Shown: positions 35,708 to 48,026, numbered from the stretch's first letter. The stretch: 64,000 bases of DNA from Sipunculus nudus (GCA_026874595.1 CM049309.1:30509033-30573032), one strand, 5' to 3'. Notes: a model not told the origin generated them from the letters alone. Program-made: numbers and translations.

Positions 35708-36990
35708 TTGTGGGTGTACACACCACTGACTGTTCATATACTCTCAGTAGAGGTGTGTACACCACTAACTGTTCATATACTCACAATAGAGGTATGTACA
35801 CCACTGATTATTCATTTACTCTCAGTAGGTGTACACACCACTGACTGTTCATATACTCACAATAGAGGTATGTACACCACTGATTATTCATATACTTTCA
35901 GTAGGTGTACACACCACTGACTGTTCATATACTCTCAGTAGAGGTGTGTACACCACTAACTGTTCATATACTCACAATAGAGGTATGTTCACCACTGATT
36001 ATTCATATACTCTCAGTGGGTGTACACACCACTGACTGTTCATATACTCACAACAGAGGTATGTACACCACTGATTGTTCATATACTCTCAGTAGAGGTA
36101 TGCACACCACTGATTGTTCATATACTCCCAGTAGAGGTGTGCACACCACTGATTGTTCATATACTCTCAGTAGAGGTGTGTACACTACTAACTGTTCATA
36201 TACTCACAAAAGAGGTGTGTACAACATTGATTGTTCATATACTCTCAGTAGAGGTGTCTACACCACTAACTGTTCATATACTCTCAGTAGAGGTGGGCAC
36301 ACCACTGATTGTTCATATACTCTCAGTAGAGGTGTGCACACCACTGATTGTTTATATACTCTCAGTAGAGGTGTGTACACCACTGATTATTCATATACTC
36401 TCAGCAGAGGTGTGTATACCACTGACTGTTCATATACTCTCACTGTACAGCATATACACATGGCACTGACTGTTCATATACTCACAATTGAGGCGTGTAC
36501 ACCCCTGACTGTTAATATATTTCCAGTAGAGGTGTGTACACCACTGACTGTTCATATATTCTAAGTAGAGGTGTGTTCATTACCGACTGTTCATAAACTC
36601 TCAGTAGAGGTGTATACATCACTTATTGTTCATATACTCTCAATAGAGGTGTGTATACAACTAATTGTTCATATACTCTCAGTAGAGGTGTGTACACCAC
36701 TGACTGTTCATATACTCTCAGTAGAGGTGTGTTCATCACCGACTGTTCATAAACTCTCAGTAGAGGTGTGTACATCACTGACTGTTCATATACTCTCAGT
36801 AGAGTTGTGTACATCACTTAATGTTCATATACTCTCAGTAGAGGTGTGTACAGTGTACACCCCTGAATGTTCATATTCTCTCATTAGAGGTGTACACCCC
36901 TGACTGTTCATATACTCTTAGTAGAGGTGTGTACACCACTGAATGTTTACCTACTCTCAGTAGAGGTCTTTACCCTTTACTGTACAAGGT
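35708..36990. repeat. 39-bp minisatellite, about 33 units
   Basis: Units read CTCTCAGTAGAGGTGTGTAC, ACCACTGACTGTTC and ATATA. Because 39 is divisible by three, frames remain open for long stretches (up to 219 codons at 35905-36564) as a 13-residue repeat such as LSVEVCTPLTVHI. More than one frame is open, which argues for a by-product rather than a protein. Confidence 0.95.
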
Positions 36991-37193
36991 ACCCCCTCTA
37001 AAAGACAGACACCTGCACTGATCAACATGTTTATCATATTACCTTATTGTCCTCTTTGCTGGACAATTAATACTCCAGTCAAAATATTTCACCAGCAAAC
37101 ATTAATTAATAAGAAAGTATTGCTAATTTTATCATTTTTTTTTGGAGTTGATTACAAAACAACTGAACAATTTTTGTTAAACATCAAATAAAA

Positions 37194-38567
37194 ACAAGGG
37201 ACCCATGGGTCACTGTGCTCAGCTTGAGTTGACCTTGAAGGTAAAAATTTAAAATAAAATCAAATGGAGATAATGTCTAAGAGGAATAGGTAATACAAGC
37301 CATGGCTGGTTGACATGATTGGTTTGTATTGATGAGTAAGTAATTGTCCTAAATAATATTTTGTAACCAAACCATGCATTTCCTTTTGTTAAAAATTGAA
37401 GCATGTGAGCAGTTTGTGACCATAAGATATATATTATAACCATGATCCTTGGTTGGCTTTTTGAAAAACTGTTAACAGTTCAGTAATTTACACATTTGTT
37501 ATACCTATTTTTTTATAATATATATATTATTAAATATATGAATTTTTTTTTATTTTATAAAATGTATACAGTTGAAATATAACTAATGTCCCCAGTCCAC
37601 AGATGCAAAGACTTGGTGGTGGTGGTGATGGGGGGGGGGGGGGATGAAATGATGGGATTAAAGTAACATCTGCAATATTACACAACTTAATATATGTTGC
37701 TTTCAAATTTCAGACTTTAATAGCTTAAATCCATACTCAAATACATACAGCATATGAAAGTTATTTTAACAGTGCTTATAGGAAAAATTTCATTATTAAT
37801 ATATATTTAATGATAACAGAGAGATGATGGGGTGGCTTGATAAGAGAATAACTGTACACCTTTCACAGCAGGGGATTTCCCCAATGACTGAGCTTTTATT
37901 TTCAAATTTCAGATTTAAACAAATGAAATATGTATGTTTACATGCTGTGAAAATTAAATCAATAGTACTCACAAGAAAAAAATGTGCCATGTTCAAAGTT
38001 GGGCAAAAATGAAGGTAGTGGCTTTTATTTTTATGCTAATAACTTAATTTACAAAATTCAGATCTAAATTTGGGTATACAATTGAATCTTTATATAACAA
38101 AGTAATATACTTGGGAAAAAAAGTCTCTACCATCAAACATTTTCATGTTAGGTGAGCAAATATTTTTCCCTGATTTTTTTACTAAGTCCAATATGTTCAA
38201 GCCCATAACTTATATAAATTAAACTTAACAGTCTTAATTTCTGGCATGTATATAGGAAATATATAGGTGAAAATTCATGGTAAATATTAAGAAAAACAGA
38301 TAAGTCGTTTTGATATTAGGCAGTCCTGAAGTGTGATAATAGGTTTTTAATGGAAATTTGAGGTTTTTCCTAAATTCCTCAAAGGAATGAAGTCGCAGTG
38401 ACCCAGTTTTCACTTTGGTGGGAGATCTTGGGGACATCAAACAGTATGCCAAATATTGGATTCATAGGTCTAACGGTTTCAAAACATGCCATTCTAACGG
38501 ATGGACGGTCAGACGGACAATGGACCACGTCTATAGCTCAAATGACTTATAGTCAGCTGAGCCAAAA
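37194..38567 (+). mobile_element. CCCATGGG-family element, copy D
   Basis: The left end is ACAAGGGACCCATGGGTCAC. The right end near 38531-38567 has the hairpin with substitutions (AGCTCAA, GACT-TAT-AGTC, CTGAGCC) followed by AAAAA. The 3' third (GGTTTCAAAACATGCC, AACGGATGGACGGTCAGACG) matches copy A. The interior contains 14 G at 37630-37643 and AT-rich filler, and no GGCGCC core is present. Confidence 0.65.
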
Positions 38568-38959
38568 ATGTATTTTACAACTTATACAAGGAAATCGTCA
38601 ATTTAGTAACTGGGAACGGTTAATGCTTCATAAAGGAAACACAGTTGCTTTTGATGAATTAAACATTGCTAGCAATCATAAATAAAACAATAAAAACAGC
38701 TTCATTCAGACAATGATCCGAGATAAGCTGACCTTTCTTGACGGCTTAGGAAGGAAGCAATGCCGAGGGAACAGATCAACAGAAAGACTGAGCAAGTACT
38801 GACGGTGTACTGACAGGACTGATCAATACCCAGTACTGGCTGCATGCCTGCTAACAGAATTAAAAAGCCAGCAAGGCTTAATTAACGCTGTGTGCTGACT
38901 GTCGACAAGAAAACAGGCTGGTAACGGGGTGGTTAAAAATTCTGCGATGGTTAACTCAC

Positions 38960-39071
38960 CTTGGAAAAAGGCCTTAATTCCCGTGTTGGCATTCGCGGAT
39001 TGGTGAAGGCAGCACATAAATAATAACAACGTGCTCAAAAATGTCACAAGTCCTCCATGGATTCCAGCCAT
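38960..39071 (-). CDS. candidate first coding exon: signal peptide of a secreted or membrane protein
   Basis: Read on the minus strand, ATG at 39071 lies in a good start context (CAACATGG, with A at -3 and G at +4). It begins a 37-codon segment: a short polar start (MAGIHGG), a hydrophobic core (LVTFLSTLLLFMCCL) and a small-residue cleavage site (SANA before NTGIK). This is a textbook signal peptide. The segment ends TTCCAAG then GTGAGT, a consensus splice donor, so the exon closes at 38960 in phase 1 and the frame beyond it is not part of the protein. The mature start NTGIKAFFQ suggests no family to me. Later exons would lie at lower coordinates, and none is identified, so a very long first intron or a spurious exon are both possible. 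A GC- and CpG-richer block lies upstream. Confidence 0.5.
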
Positions 39072-39480
39072 GTTGCCCAGCGTCCTCGCAGTCTCTAAGC
39101 GACAGACTAATGATCACCAAGCACGCTTGGCTGAATTTTCCTGGCGTTCCTCTCCAAATGTACTCTCTGTCTATTCAAATCTGTCAGAAGCGTCCATTGT
39201 TTGAACACCTGAACTGTCCCCCTTCGGAACGCCCGAATGAATTGTGCCAGCGTCGACCACTAGCGGTGCCGTCTTATGTTGTCGACCTGACGTAAGGTGG
39301 ACCAGTCCACTTCCATCACGGGGATGGGGGCGTGGTTTCGCCAGGAAATGGCGCTTGGGTCTTGCGGTTCGATGAGGCAGAGCCGATGATTCAGAACCCA
39401 CTATCATGCTATTGTTGTTTGCGGGAGAGGTCACAGAGGGCAAGACCTCCCTCAGCCGGCACTCAGAAATGAGAATAACA
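39072..39480 (-). promoter_or_regulatory. CpG-richer block upstream of the signal-peptide exon
   Basis: This block is visibly richer in CG dinucleotides than its AT-rich surroundings and holds a GC/KLF-type box GGGGGCGTGG at 39326-39335. It lies directly upstream of the minus-strand ATG at 39071 and could be 5' UTR plus promoter. A splice acceptor GTCTGTCGCTTAG about 23 bp before the ATG is an alternative, which would make the exon internal to the transcript. No TATA box is evident. Confidence 0.3.
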
Positions 39481-39633
39481 ATTAAATTCACTTGGTTTTT
39501 TATTTGTTCTTATCAAGGTGGCGGGCTTCCAGGAATATTGATGTTGGTTGTCAAGATCAAAGCAACGGAACTTAGAATTAGTATCTACAAATTTCACACA
39601 GATTAACAATCACTAATATATCCAGAAGCGGAT

Positions 39634-39847
39634 CCAGGCGAGGGGTCCAGGGGGGTCGGACCCCTCCTCCCCTTTTTTCATCCGCTGCAAGCTATTTTAA
39701 GGGTTTCAGACACAATTTTGCGGCCTGAACCCCCCCCCCCTTTTCCGGACTTGGTGACTTTTTTTTTTTTATTTTTTTTTTAACAGTCCTCCTTGGTTGG
39801 ACCCCCCCCCCCCCCCCTCATTCCTAAATCCTGGATCCGCCCCTGAT
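39634..39847 (-). mobile_element. short GGATCCAGG-family element (SINE/MITE-like)
   Basis: Ends GCGGATCCAGGCG and CCTGGATCCGCCCCTG are inverted. The interior holds CTTTTTTCATCCGCTGC, TTTTGCGGCCTGAACC and two poly-C runs (39730-39740, 39802-39817). A second member in the opposite orientation lies at 57953-58142, with matching blocks in the same order. Confidence 0.65.
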
Positions 39848-41924
39848 ATCAAACACCGAAAGGTTTAAATATAGAAATAAATAAACAAGCAGAAATTGAA
39901 TATTACTTTTATAATTATTGTTGTTGTTATTATTGTTATATTGTCATTATCATCCTTATTATTTTTTTATTTATTTATTTTTTATTATTGTTGTTATAGT
40001 TGTATGTCAAAAATTCTCCTGAAAGTGTGCGATTCATATTCAAAGTATGGACAGTAAAAGATGCTTATCCAGTCGCTCTCAGGACCAAAGTGGTCGTGTT
40101 ACTAAGGTGGTCATGTTAAATTTATTTATTATTTTAATGGCATAATAATCTCGTTCTCGAACCTCAGATATTCACTCTAATGTCTTAACGACAGGTTATT
40201 ACCTCCGTGCATATAAAACCGGAAACCCAGAAGGCTAAATAATAACATATCATTCTTATTATATGGATACCTTCATCCTCATTCAATAGACAGTGCCACC
40301 AAAGGCCATGTACCTATCCTTTTAAATATAAAAATAGAACCGTGAACCGTGTATGTATGTAATGAGGCTCTGTGTTGATGTATATTTTTATAATTATTTG
40401 TTCATAAAATAATAGTGTCGATGTGAATATATCTTATTTGCTTTATGAAAATGCCTTAATTTCTGTGCAATTAAGTGACGTGTATGTGTGTGAGTGAACG
40501 TGGTGAGTGTGTGGGGGGGGGGGGGGGGGGGGGGGGGGGGGGCTACGCCTACACGTTTTTCGGCCTGTAAGCGTGTGGTACAGCTCGTGCTCACATTCGG
40601 TCGTCACCATGTGGGCGTCATTTAAATCTCAGACCTTTAATAAATCAATTATTGCTGACAAGATAAAAAATACCCTAAGCTGTGAGCTTGCCGAGTTGAT
40701 GTGACATGAAGAGAACAGTCCTTTTGTGCTGACATTCATGCGTGTGTGTGACGGCTGTTTATCATTCTCTTTGCCCTCTTCATTTATCAGCCTACGCAAA
40801 TGCGATACACACACACAGACACCTGTGAAGAGGGGCTAATTCTTTTTTAGGCCTATGGAAATAATTGGTTCAAATCTAGGCCATTATTATGATAAGTAGT
40901 TTTCATAGTTTTTTAAATATATAGACATAAGAGAGAAATATAAAGAATTTAATGTACGGTTTATCATTCACATCGATGGTTACCATGGAAACTGACAGAA
41001 TACTTTAGGAGTTCCACCAAGACGTGGATTGAAGTACTGACAGTGGCTGATATTTTGAGGTTTTTAATCTTGAAACTTCCAACTGCATTTAGCCATTTAC
41101 TGCCCTAACTAGCAAAATATAATACAGCTTGATCACTGAGTCATCCCTGGGACAAACAATATGTGTCAGAAGCAACGGCATACCTGACAATTATGAGGTT
41201 GACCGTTTAAACTTGATGCTGATTGTAGAACATACATGTATGCAGTAAATGACAGACCTTGTACCTTGTGAGTACCATATCTGAATCATATGCATATTAA
41301 GGCATATGTGTTTTTTAAATGTGATCACACATGACAATGTAGGAATAAAGACTGCTGTTACATTAAAAAAAGAAAAGTAGTCTGAAACTACATATTTACC
41401 TCCACCAGGACCCTAATCAAACTTTGCCATGTGCTAACCAGACACGTGAGTGTCACATTCACAGACTCCATGTTTGGATCACAGGTGAGCTTTAGAATGT
41501 CCTAACGCAAGTGAACAGCTCTGTCCCTCCCCGGAAATAAGATGTTGGGGGATACCACAATGGCATAAAATAATTTAAATCAAAACCATTATGACTGGCG
41601 ATTCAGATAACCTTTAAAATATATTTAAAAAAAACACAAAATTTCACCCAAATCCGTTAATCATATAAAACCAACCACCCTGAAAAAAATTGTCTCGCGA
41701 CCCGACACATTTTACAGTATCTTAGAAACAAGTTCAACACTGTGTGGGGAGAAGTTCAGAATCTGTGCCCGAGGGAAGGTGCAAGTTTTGATTTATACTT
41801 GAGCACATATCTTAACACAATTGAAGCAGCGTATAAGTATAATATGTAAATGCAAACTATGCACTGTGCTATGTCAGAGCAAATTGATATGAATAGAGGT
41901 CATGACAGCTGAAATATATCAGAC
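39848..41924. other. no gene seen; TTR-rich tract and a 30-G run
   Basis: About 39905-40005 is a TTATTGTTGTTATT-type low-complexity tract. At 40513-40542 there are 30 consecutive G, the longest homopolymer in the window. The remainder is unique-looking, and short open frames across the G run are artefacts. Confidence 0.5.
40513..40542 (+). repeat. poly-G tract of 30
   Basis: Thirty uninterrupted G follow GTGAGTGTGT. Such a tract could form G-quadruplex DNA; its length may also be inaccurate in assembly. Confidence 0.9.
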
Positions 41925-42065
41925 GTTTGGCTCTTTCAGCTATAGCCACCCGGGTTCGATCCTCGGCGTTTTATACCAGGGTTGGTTTTAGTGACGTTAG
42001 CCCGTCCAATGTCCCTACAGACCATCCCGGCAAAGGAGAGTGCCTTGTATCGGTAAATATAATTA
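41925..42065 (+). mobile_element. tRNA-derived SINE-like fragment
   Basis: CCGGGTTCGATCCTCGGCG contains a perfect RNA polymerase III B box (GGTTCGATCC). The preceding GGCTCTTTCAGCTATAG could be a weak A box. The body continues through GACGTTAGCCCGTCCAATG. There is no folded cloverleaf or CCA-ready acceptor stem, so it is not a functional tRNA gene. Only one copy is seen here. Confidence 0.45.
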
Positions 42066-42719
42066 GCTGAACATTATTTGTGTAATGAAGGTGCTCATTT
42101 ACCTGCCCTTTGAGAAAGAAAAAATATGTGATTTCTGGCTTCCTCTGTGTATATATTTATGATCTTATGGTAATTTTGGTTGTGAAGAGTTCTTATAACA
42201 CCTTTGTGAGGGATGCGTGAACTTGTTTATCAAAAACATATTTGTAAACACGGCAATGTTGACAAACGGGAAAAACATGTTACATAGGGTGGTAGGTTGC
42301 ATATATGCAGAGGCAGAAGGTCACTTGTTGTAAAAGCCATTTGCAAAGCTCTGGCTAATCTGACTTGCTGCTAGATACCCTTTTTGATTTTGTTTTAATT
42401 GTTTTGGCAGGCCCCAACATATTATAAACAATTTGATATAAACCAAACAAACGGCCTGTGTGCGATGATATCAATGTTTCCTGGCCCATTTTTTATTAAA
42501 GCTCCAAGGTATATATTACCTTTAGTGTATAAAGGTCAGATAGGTGATTGGGCCTCTTTAAGAAGAGTTGTCTGATTAGCATGAAAAGCTCTGTTGATCT
42601 ACAAGGCTCCACTCTGCTCCTATGTGTGTACACATGTATTTATGGGTTACTGGAATCGTAAAGCCTAACATTTCTTTAAAAACTCTATGAGAAAGAATAA
42701 GGACAGCAAACGGATAGTC
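42066..42719. other. no feature seen
   Basis: AT-rich sequence; nothing recognised. Confidence 0.5.
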
Positions 42720-43150
42720 CATAAAAAAGAATAATGGTCCATAAATTGACAATTAAGATTATGGTCAATTTATTAGAATTACAGATGATGGTTCATACAT
42801 AAAAACTATAGATTATGGTCCATAACAGCTATATAGATTATGGTCCATATATAAATTAAAAATACAGATTAAAGTCCATACACTACGACTACAGATTAAA
42901 GTCCATACACTACAACTACAGATTAAAGTTCGTACACTACAACTAGAGATTAAAGTCCATACACTACACCTTCAGTTTAAAGTCCATACAGTACAACTAC
43001 AGATTATATATAGTCCATACACTACAACTACAGATTATAGTCCATACACTACAACTACAGATTATGGTCCAGACATAAGGAACTACAGATTATGTTCAAT
43101 ACATTAGACTTACAGATTATGGTCCATACATTTAAAATCTTGGTTGTGCT
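42720..43150. repeat. ~27-bp degenerate minisatellite
   Basis: Units read CACTACAACTACAGATTAAA and GTCCATA. The centre (42860-43060) is regular, and both flanks are diverged with ATTATGGTCCATA as the surviving core. Confidence 0.85.
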
Positions 43151-43893
43151 CCATATACATTAAAACTATTGATTATTATTATGCTGCATGTCAAAGGTTG
43201 ATCTTGATGTGGTGACAAGAATTCTCAATTCTTAATTATTATTTATAAGACTCTGTTATATGTAAGTGTGAGAGTTAAAGAGATTATTGAGTGTAAACAC
43301 AACGATCTGATTATAAAGATTCTAAAACGGCCTTTAAGCCTAATAATGAAGAGGGGGTTAATGACGAAATTATCTGAGATAAAAAAAAAAACAAGCCATA
43401 TTAAGAAGCTATGATTAGCGCTTTATGGCAAAACCATGTAAATCAGATCAGCTGCATGTGATAATTGACAGCATTATAGAGCAAATTTTAATATTTATTT
43501 CAGAGCTGAAAACTCTATATCCATTGCTTATCTCACATACAAAATCATAATCTGTTTCGGCAGTCTATAACACGATTTAATTGCTATTTGCGTCCCAAAT
43601 ATTAACGCTAAATCAGAATAGTTTTTCTTTAAACAATCCACCCATATCGCGGCAGACATATCGATTCGCGTACATTTAAAATGAAAACAAAACCTACAGC
43701 CTGGAAAAGTATTGAGCATCACGCAGAACAATATAGAAACCGGTGTATTAAAGTGGAAGTAACATGAACGTGCCTGGGAAATATGATAAACATCCAGTTA
43801 CTAAAAGTAGACAAACAACTGTAGCAAGGCAATATTATTTTCTCTGTTTTGAGAAAAAGATGAGTTGTTTGTACGTAAAGTGACACAGTAATT
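43151..43893. other. no feature seen
   Basis: AT-rich, with an A-run near 43381; no exon supported. Confidence 0.5.
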
Positions 43894-46592
43894 TGTCGTG
43901 TTTCTGCTTAATGTTGACTTAAAATCATCTTTCTGGTCACTGACTGCATAGTGTCTTTCATATACTATGGTCGTGTTTCTGCTTATTGTTGACTTAAAAT
44001 CTTCACCACTGGCTGGTCACTGACTGTATGGTGTTTTTCTCAACTATGGTCGTGTTTCTGCTTAATGTTGAATTAAAATCTTCACCACTTGCTGGTCACT
44101 GACTGTATGGTGTCTTTCATATACTATGGTCGTGTTTCTGCTTAATGTTGAATTAAAATCTTCACCACTTGCTGGTCACTGTCTGCATGGTGTCTTTCAT
44201 ATACTATGGTCGTGTTTCTGCCTAATGTTGAATTAAAATCCTCACTACTTGCTTGTCACTGACTGTATGGTGTTTTTCATATACTATGGTCGTGTTTCTG
44301 CTTAATGTTGAATTAAAATCTTCACTACTTGCTGGTCACTGACTGTATGGTGTTTTTATATACTATGGTCGTGTTTCTGCTTAATGTTGAATTAAAATCC
44401 TCACTACTTGCTAGTCACTGACTGCATGGTGTTTTTATATACTATGGTCGTGTTTCTGCTTAATGTTGAATTAAAATCCTCACTACTTGCTGGTCACTGA
44501 CTGTATGGTGTTTTTCATATACTATGGTCGTGTTTCTGCATAATGTTGAATTAAAATCTTCACCACTTGCTGGTCACTGTCTGCATGGTGTCTTTCATAT
44601 ACTATGGTCGTGTTTCTGCTTAATGTTGAATTAAAATCTTCACCACTGGCTGGTCACTGACTGTATGGTGTTTTTCATATACTATGGTCGTGTTTCTGCT
44701 TAATGTTGAATTAAAATCTTCACCACTTGCTGGTCACTGACTGCATGGTGTTTTTCATATACTATTTTCGTGTTTCTGCTTAATGTTGAATTAAAATCCT
44801 CACTACTTGCTAGTCACTGACTGCATGGTGTTTTTATATACTATGGTCGTGTTTCTGCTTAATGTTGAATTAAAATCCTCACTACTTGCTGGTCACTGAC
44901 TGTATGGTGTTTTTCATATACTATGGTCGTGTTTCTGCTTAATGTTGAATTAAAATCTTCACCACTTGCTGGTCACTGACTGCATGGTGTCTTTATATAC
45001 TATGGTCGTGTTTCTGCTTAATGTTGAATTAAAATCTTCACTACTTGCTGGTCACTGACTGTATGGTGTTTTTCATATACTATGGTCGTGTTTCTGCTTA
45101 ATGTTGAATTAAAATCTTCACCACTTGCTGGTCACTGACTGTATGGTGTTTTCCATATACTATGGTCGTGTTTCTGCTTAATGTTGAATTAAAATCTTCA
45201 CCACTGGCTGGTCACTGACTGCATGGTGTCTTTCATATACTATGGTCGTATTTCTGCTTAATGTTGAATTAAAATCTTCACCACTTGCTGGTCACTGACT
45301 GCATGGTGTCTTTATATACTATGGTCGTGTTTCTGCTTAATGTTGAATTAAAATCTTCACCACTGGCTGGTCACTGACTGTATGGTGTTTTTCATATACT
45401 ATGGTCGTGTTTCTGCTTAATGTTGAATTAAAATCTTCACCACTTGCTGGTCACTGTCTGCATGGTGTTTTTCATATACTATGGTCGTGTTTCTGCCTAA
45501 TGTTGAATTAAAATCCTCACCACTTGCTGGTCACTGACTGCATGGTGTTTTTATATACTATGGTCGTGTTTCTGCCTAATGTTGAATTAAAATCCTCACC
45601 ACTTGCTGGTCACTGACTGCATGGTGTTTTTATATACTATGGTCGTGTTTCTGCCTAATGTTGAATTAAAATCCTCACCACTTGCTGGTCACTGACTGCA
45701 TGGTGTTTTTATATACTATGGTCGTGTTTCTGCCTAATGTTGAATTAAAATCCTCACTACTAGCTGGTCACTGACTGCATGGTGTCTTTATATACTATGG
45801 TCGTGTTTCTGCTTAAAGTTGAATTAAAATCTTCACTACTTGCTGGTCACTGACTGTATGGTGTTTTTATATACTATGGTCGTGTTTCTGCTTAATGTTG
45901 AATTAAAATCCTCACTACTTGCTGGTCACTGACTGCATGGTGTTTTTATATACTATGGTCGTGTTTTTGCCTAATGTTGAATTAAAATCCTCACTACTTG
46001 CTGGTCACTGACTGCATGGTGTCTTTATATCCTATGGTCATGTTTCTGCCTAATGTTGAATTAAAATCTTCACCACTTGCTGGCCACTGACTGTATGGTG
46101 TCTTTCATATACTATGGTCGTGTTTCTGCCTAATGTTGACTTGAAATCTTCACCACTTGCTGGTCACTGACTGCATGGTGTTTTTCATATACTATGGTCG
46201 TGTTTCTGCCTAATGTTGAATTAAAATCCTCACTACTTGCTGGCCACTGACTGTATGGTGTCTTTCATATACTATGGTCGTGTTTCTGCTTAATGTTGAC
46301 TTAAAATCTTCACCACTTGCTGGTCACTGACTGCATGGTGTCTTTAATATACTATGGTCGTGTTTCTGCCTAATGTTGAATTAAAATCCTCACTACTTGC
46401 TGGCCACTGACTGTATGGTGTCTTTTATATACTGTGGTCGTGTTTCTGCCTAATGTTGACTTGAAATCTTCACCACTTGCTTGTCACTGACTGTATGGTG
46501 TCTTTCATATACTATGGTCGTGTTTCTGCCTAATGTTGACTTGAAATCTTCACCACTTGCTTGTCACTGACTGCATTGTTGAATCTACATAC
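43894..46592. repeat. ~80-bp satellite-like array, about 34 units
   Basis: Units of 78-80 bp read TATACTATGGTCGTGTTTCT, GCTTAATGTTGAATTAAAAT, CTTCACCACTTGCTGGTCAC and TGACTGTATGGTGTTTTTCA. Variant positions (GTATGG/GCATGG, CTTCACCAC/CCTCACTAC, GCTTAATG/GCCTAATG, TTCATATA/TTATATA) occur in runs, showing that blocks of several units were copied together. It is the longest array in the window and abuts a MITE at its right edge. Confidence 0.95.
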
Positions 46593-46973
46593 TATGGTAG
46601 GCGTCATATTCGCCAGGTTAAAATTTCCCGATTTCCATTTATGTTTCGCGAGGGTTTAATTTTCGTGATTTCAATATATAAAAAAAAATCTACACAGAAT
46701 ATATCCATTAACATATGAGTATTAAATTATACGTGTACAAAATCGTTACGATGGACTGGGAACCCAGTGACTATCAAACGAGCAGACATTACTCTTCATT
46801 ACTTGCATATAGTTTGAAAGATTTTATATCATTATAACAATTTTTTCCTTTCGACTTGCCTTCGATGGCGGAGCCTCTTTTACACGGATATTTTATTTTC
46901 GTGAAAATTTACCTTTCTCTATAATCGCGAATTTAAAAACCCTCGCGAACAAAAGGCAACCACGGTATCTGCA
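46593..46973. mobile_element. MITE-like element with CTCGCGA subterminal repeats
   Basis: The left end ATACTATGGTAGGCG and the reverse complement of the right end, GATACCGTGGTTGCC, are similar. Inside them TTTCGCGAGGGTTTAATTTT on the left mirrors TTTAAAAACCCTCGCGAAC on the right. The element is about 380 bp with no coding sequence. The left end also resembles part of the neighbouring 80-bp satellite unit. Confidence 0.55.
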
Positions 46974-47811
46974 ATGTTATCGTGAATGAATAATTTATTG
47001 AGATGATATATATGTTTTTATTTTATTTGCGATGTTAAGTTAAACGTCCACATGTCGAACATTTGCATATTATGAATAAAACGAATGTAGTGATTCATTT
47101 ACGCTTGTTCCTGTCCTTATAATTATGACTTATATAAACGCCATACTTGACTTAACATTACTTGTATGTTCTGGTCAGCATTGACCTACAGGCCGTGAAC
47201 ACGTGTTCATGAGAAATTATTTCAGCAGTGACAGTGGAATGTTGATTTACCAAAGAGAGATGGGATTCGGACGCCATCAGCACATGCATTTTCTGGTTAC
47301 TGTGAGGCGGATATATTAAATAAGCAATCTGAGAGCATCTTTACATATAAGTTACGAATAAGTGATATTTTTCTGCCAGGGATCTAGGGAGGTGTAGCAG
47401 GGAGCCCCCCCCCCCCCCCCACCCCACCCCATACACATACACACATCCCATCGACATCGCATACAACATCGAAAATAAAGTTTTCTCTAATTCCAGGCAC
47501 AAAATATCTGAAAGTGAATATTTTTGTATGTAATTAATTTTCAGAACATAAAAATGGTTTCGTATTAACGTCAAGTTTCAATTTTCTATACTTGCTTAGT
47601 TGTTGACAGTCTTGAAAGCGTCGATGAGGCGCATAATTCAAATTTCATGAACCATCACAAATAACCGACAGTCTTGAACACTGGAAAGTCGTTCAGAGTA
47701 TTAACAGTCATGTTTTATCTCACAGTGCGCAGAATATAGTTAACACTGAGAGAGGAACCCTCTGGATTTAAAGTTAGACATTTATATGTCAAGGGGTTAC
47801 GGTTATAGTGC
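46974..47811. other. no gene seen; poly-C run
   Basis: A run of 16 C at 47405-47420 is followed by ACCCCACCCC. Nothing else is recognised. Confidence 0.5.
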
Positions 47812-48026
47812 CCAGTTTACCGTGTCATACAGATGACGGACGAAGTTTACCGTGTTATACAGATGACGGACAAAGTTTACCGTGTCATACAGGCGATGAA
47901 AAAAGTTTACCGTGTCATACAGACGACGGACAAAGTTTACCGTCGTCATACAGGCGACGGACAATGTTTACCGTGTTATACAGACGACGGACAAAGTTTA
48001 CCGTGTCATACAGACAACGGACAAAT
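47812..48026. repeat. 30-bp minisatellite, 7 units
   Basis: Units read GTTTACCGTGTCATACAG and ACGACGGACAAA. A CpG-rich unit in AT-rich surroundings; two units differ by GCGATGAA and an inserted CGT. Confidence 0.92.

Noticed and set aside
35905-36564. A 219-codon open frame
   Set aside because: It results from the 39-bp tandem repeat being a multiple of three; another frame is open too.
39171-39491. A 106-codon minus-strand open frame upstream of the signal-peptide exon
   Set aside because: It ends in a stop before the signal-peptide ATG and has no recognisable features; more likely upstream or 5' UTR sequence.
41940-41960. tRNA gene suggested by a perfect B box
   Set aside because: No cloverleaf or acceptor stem can be formed around it; better explained as a SINE head.
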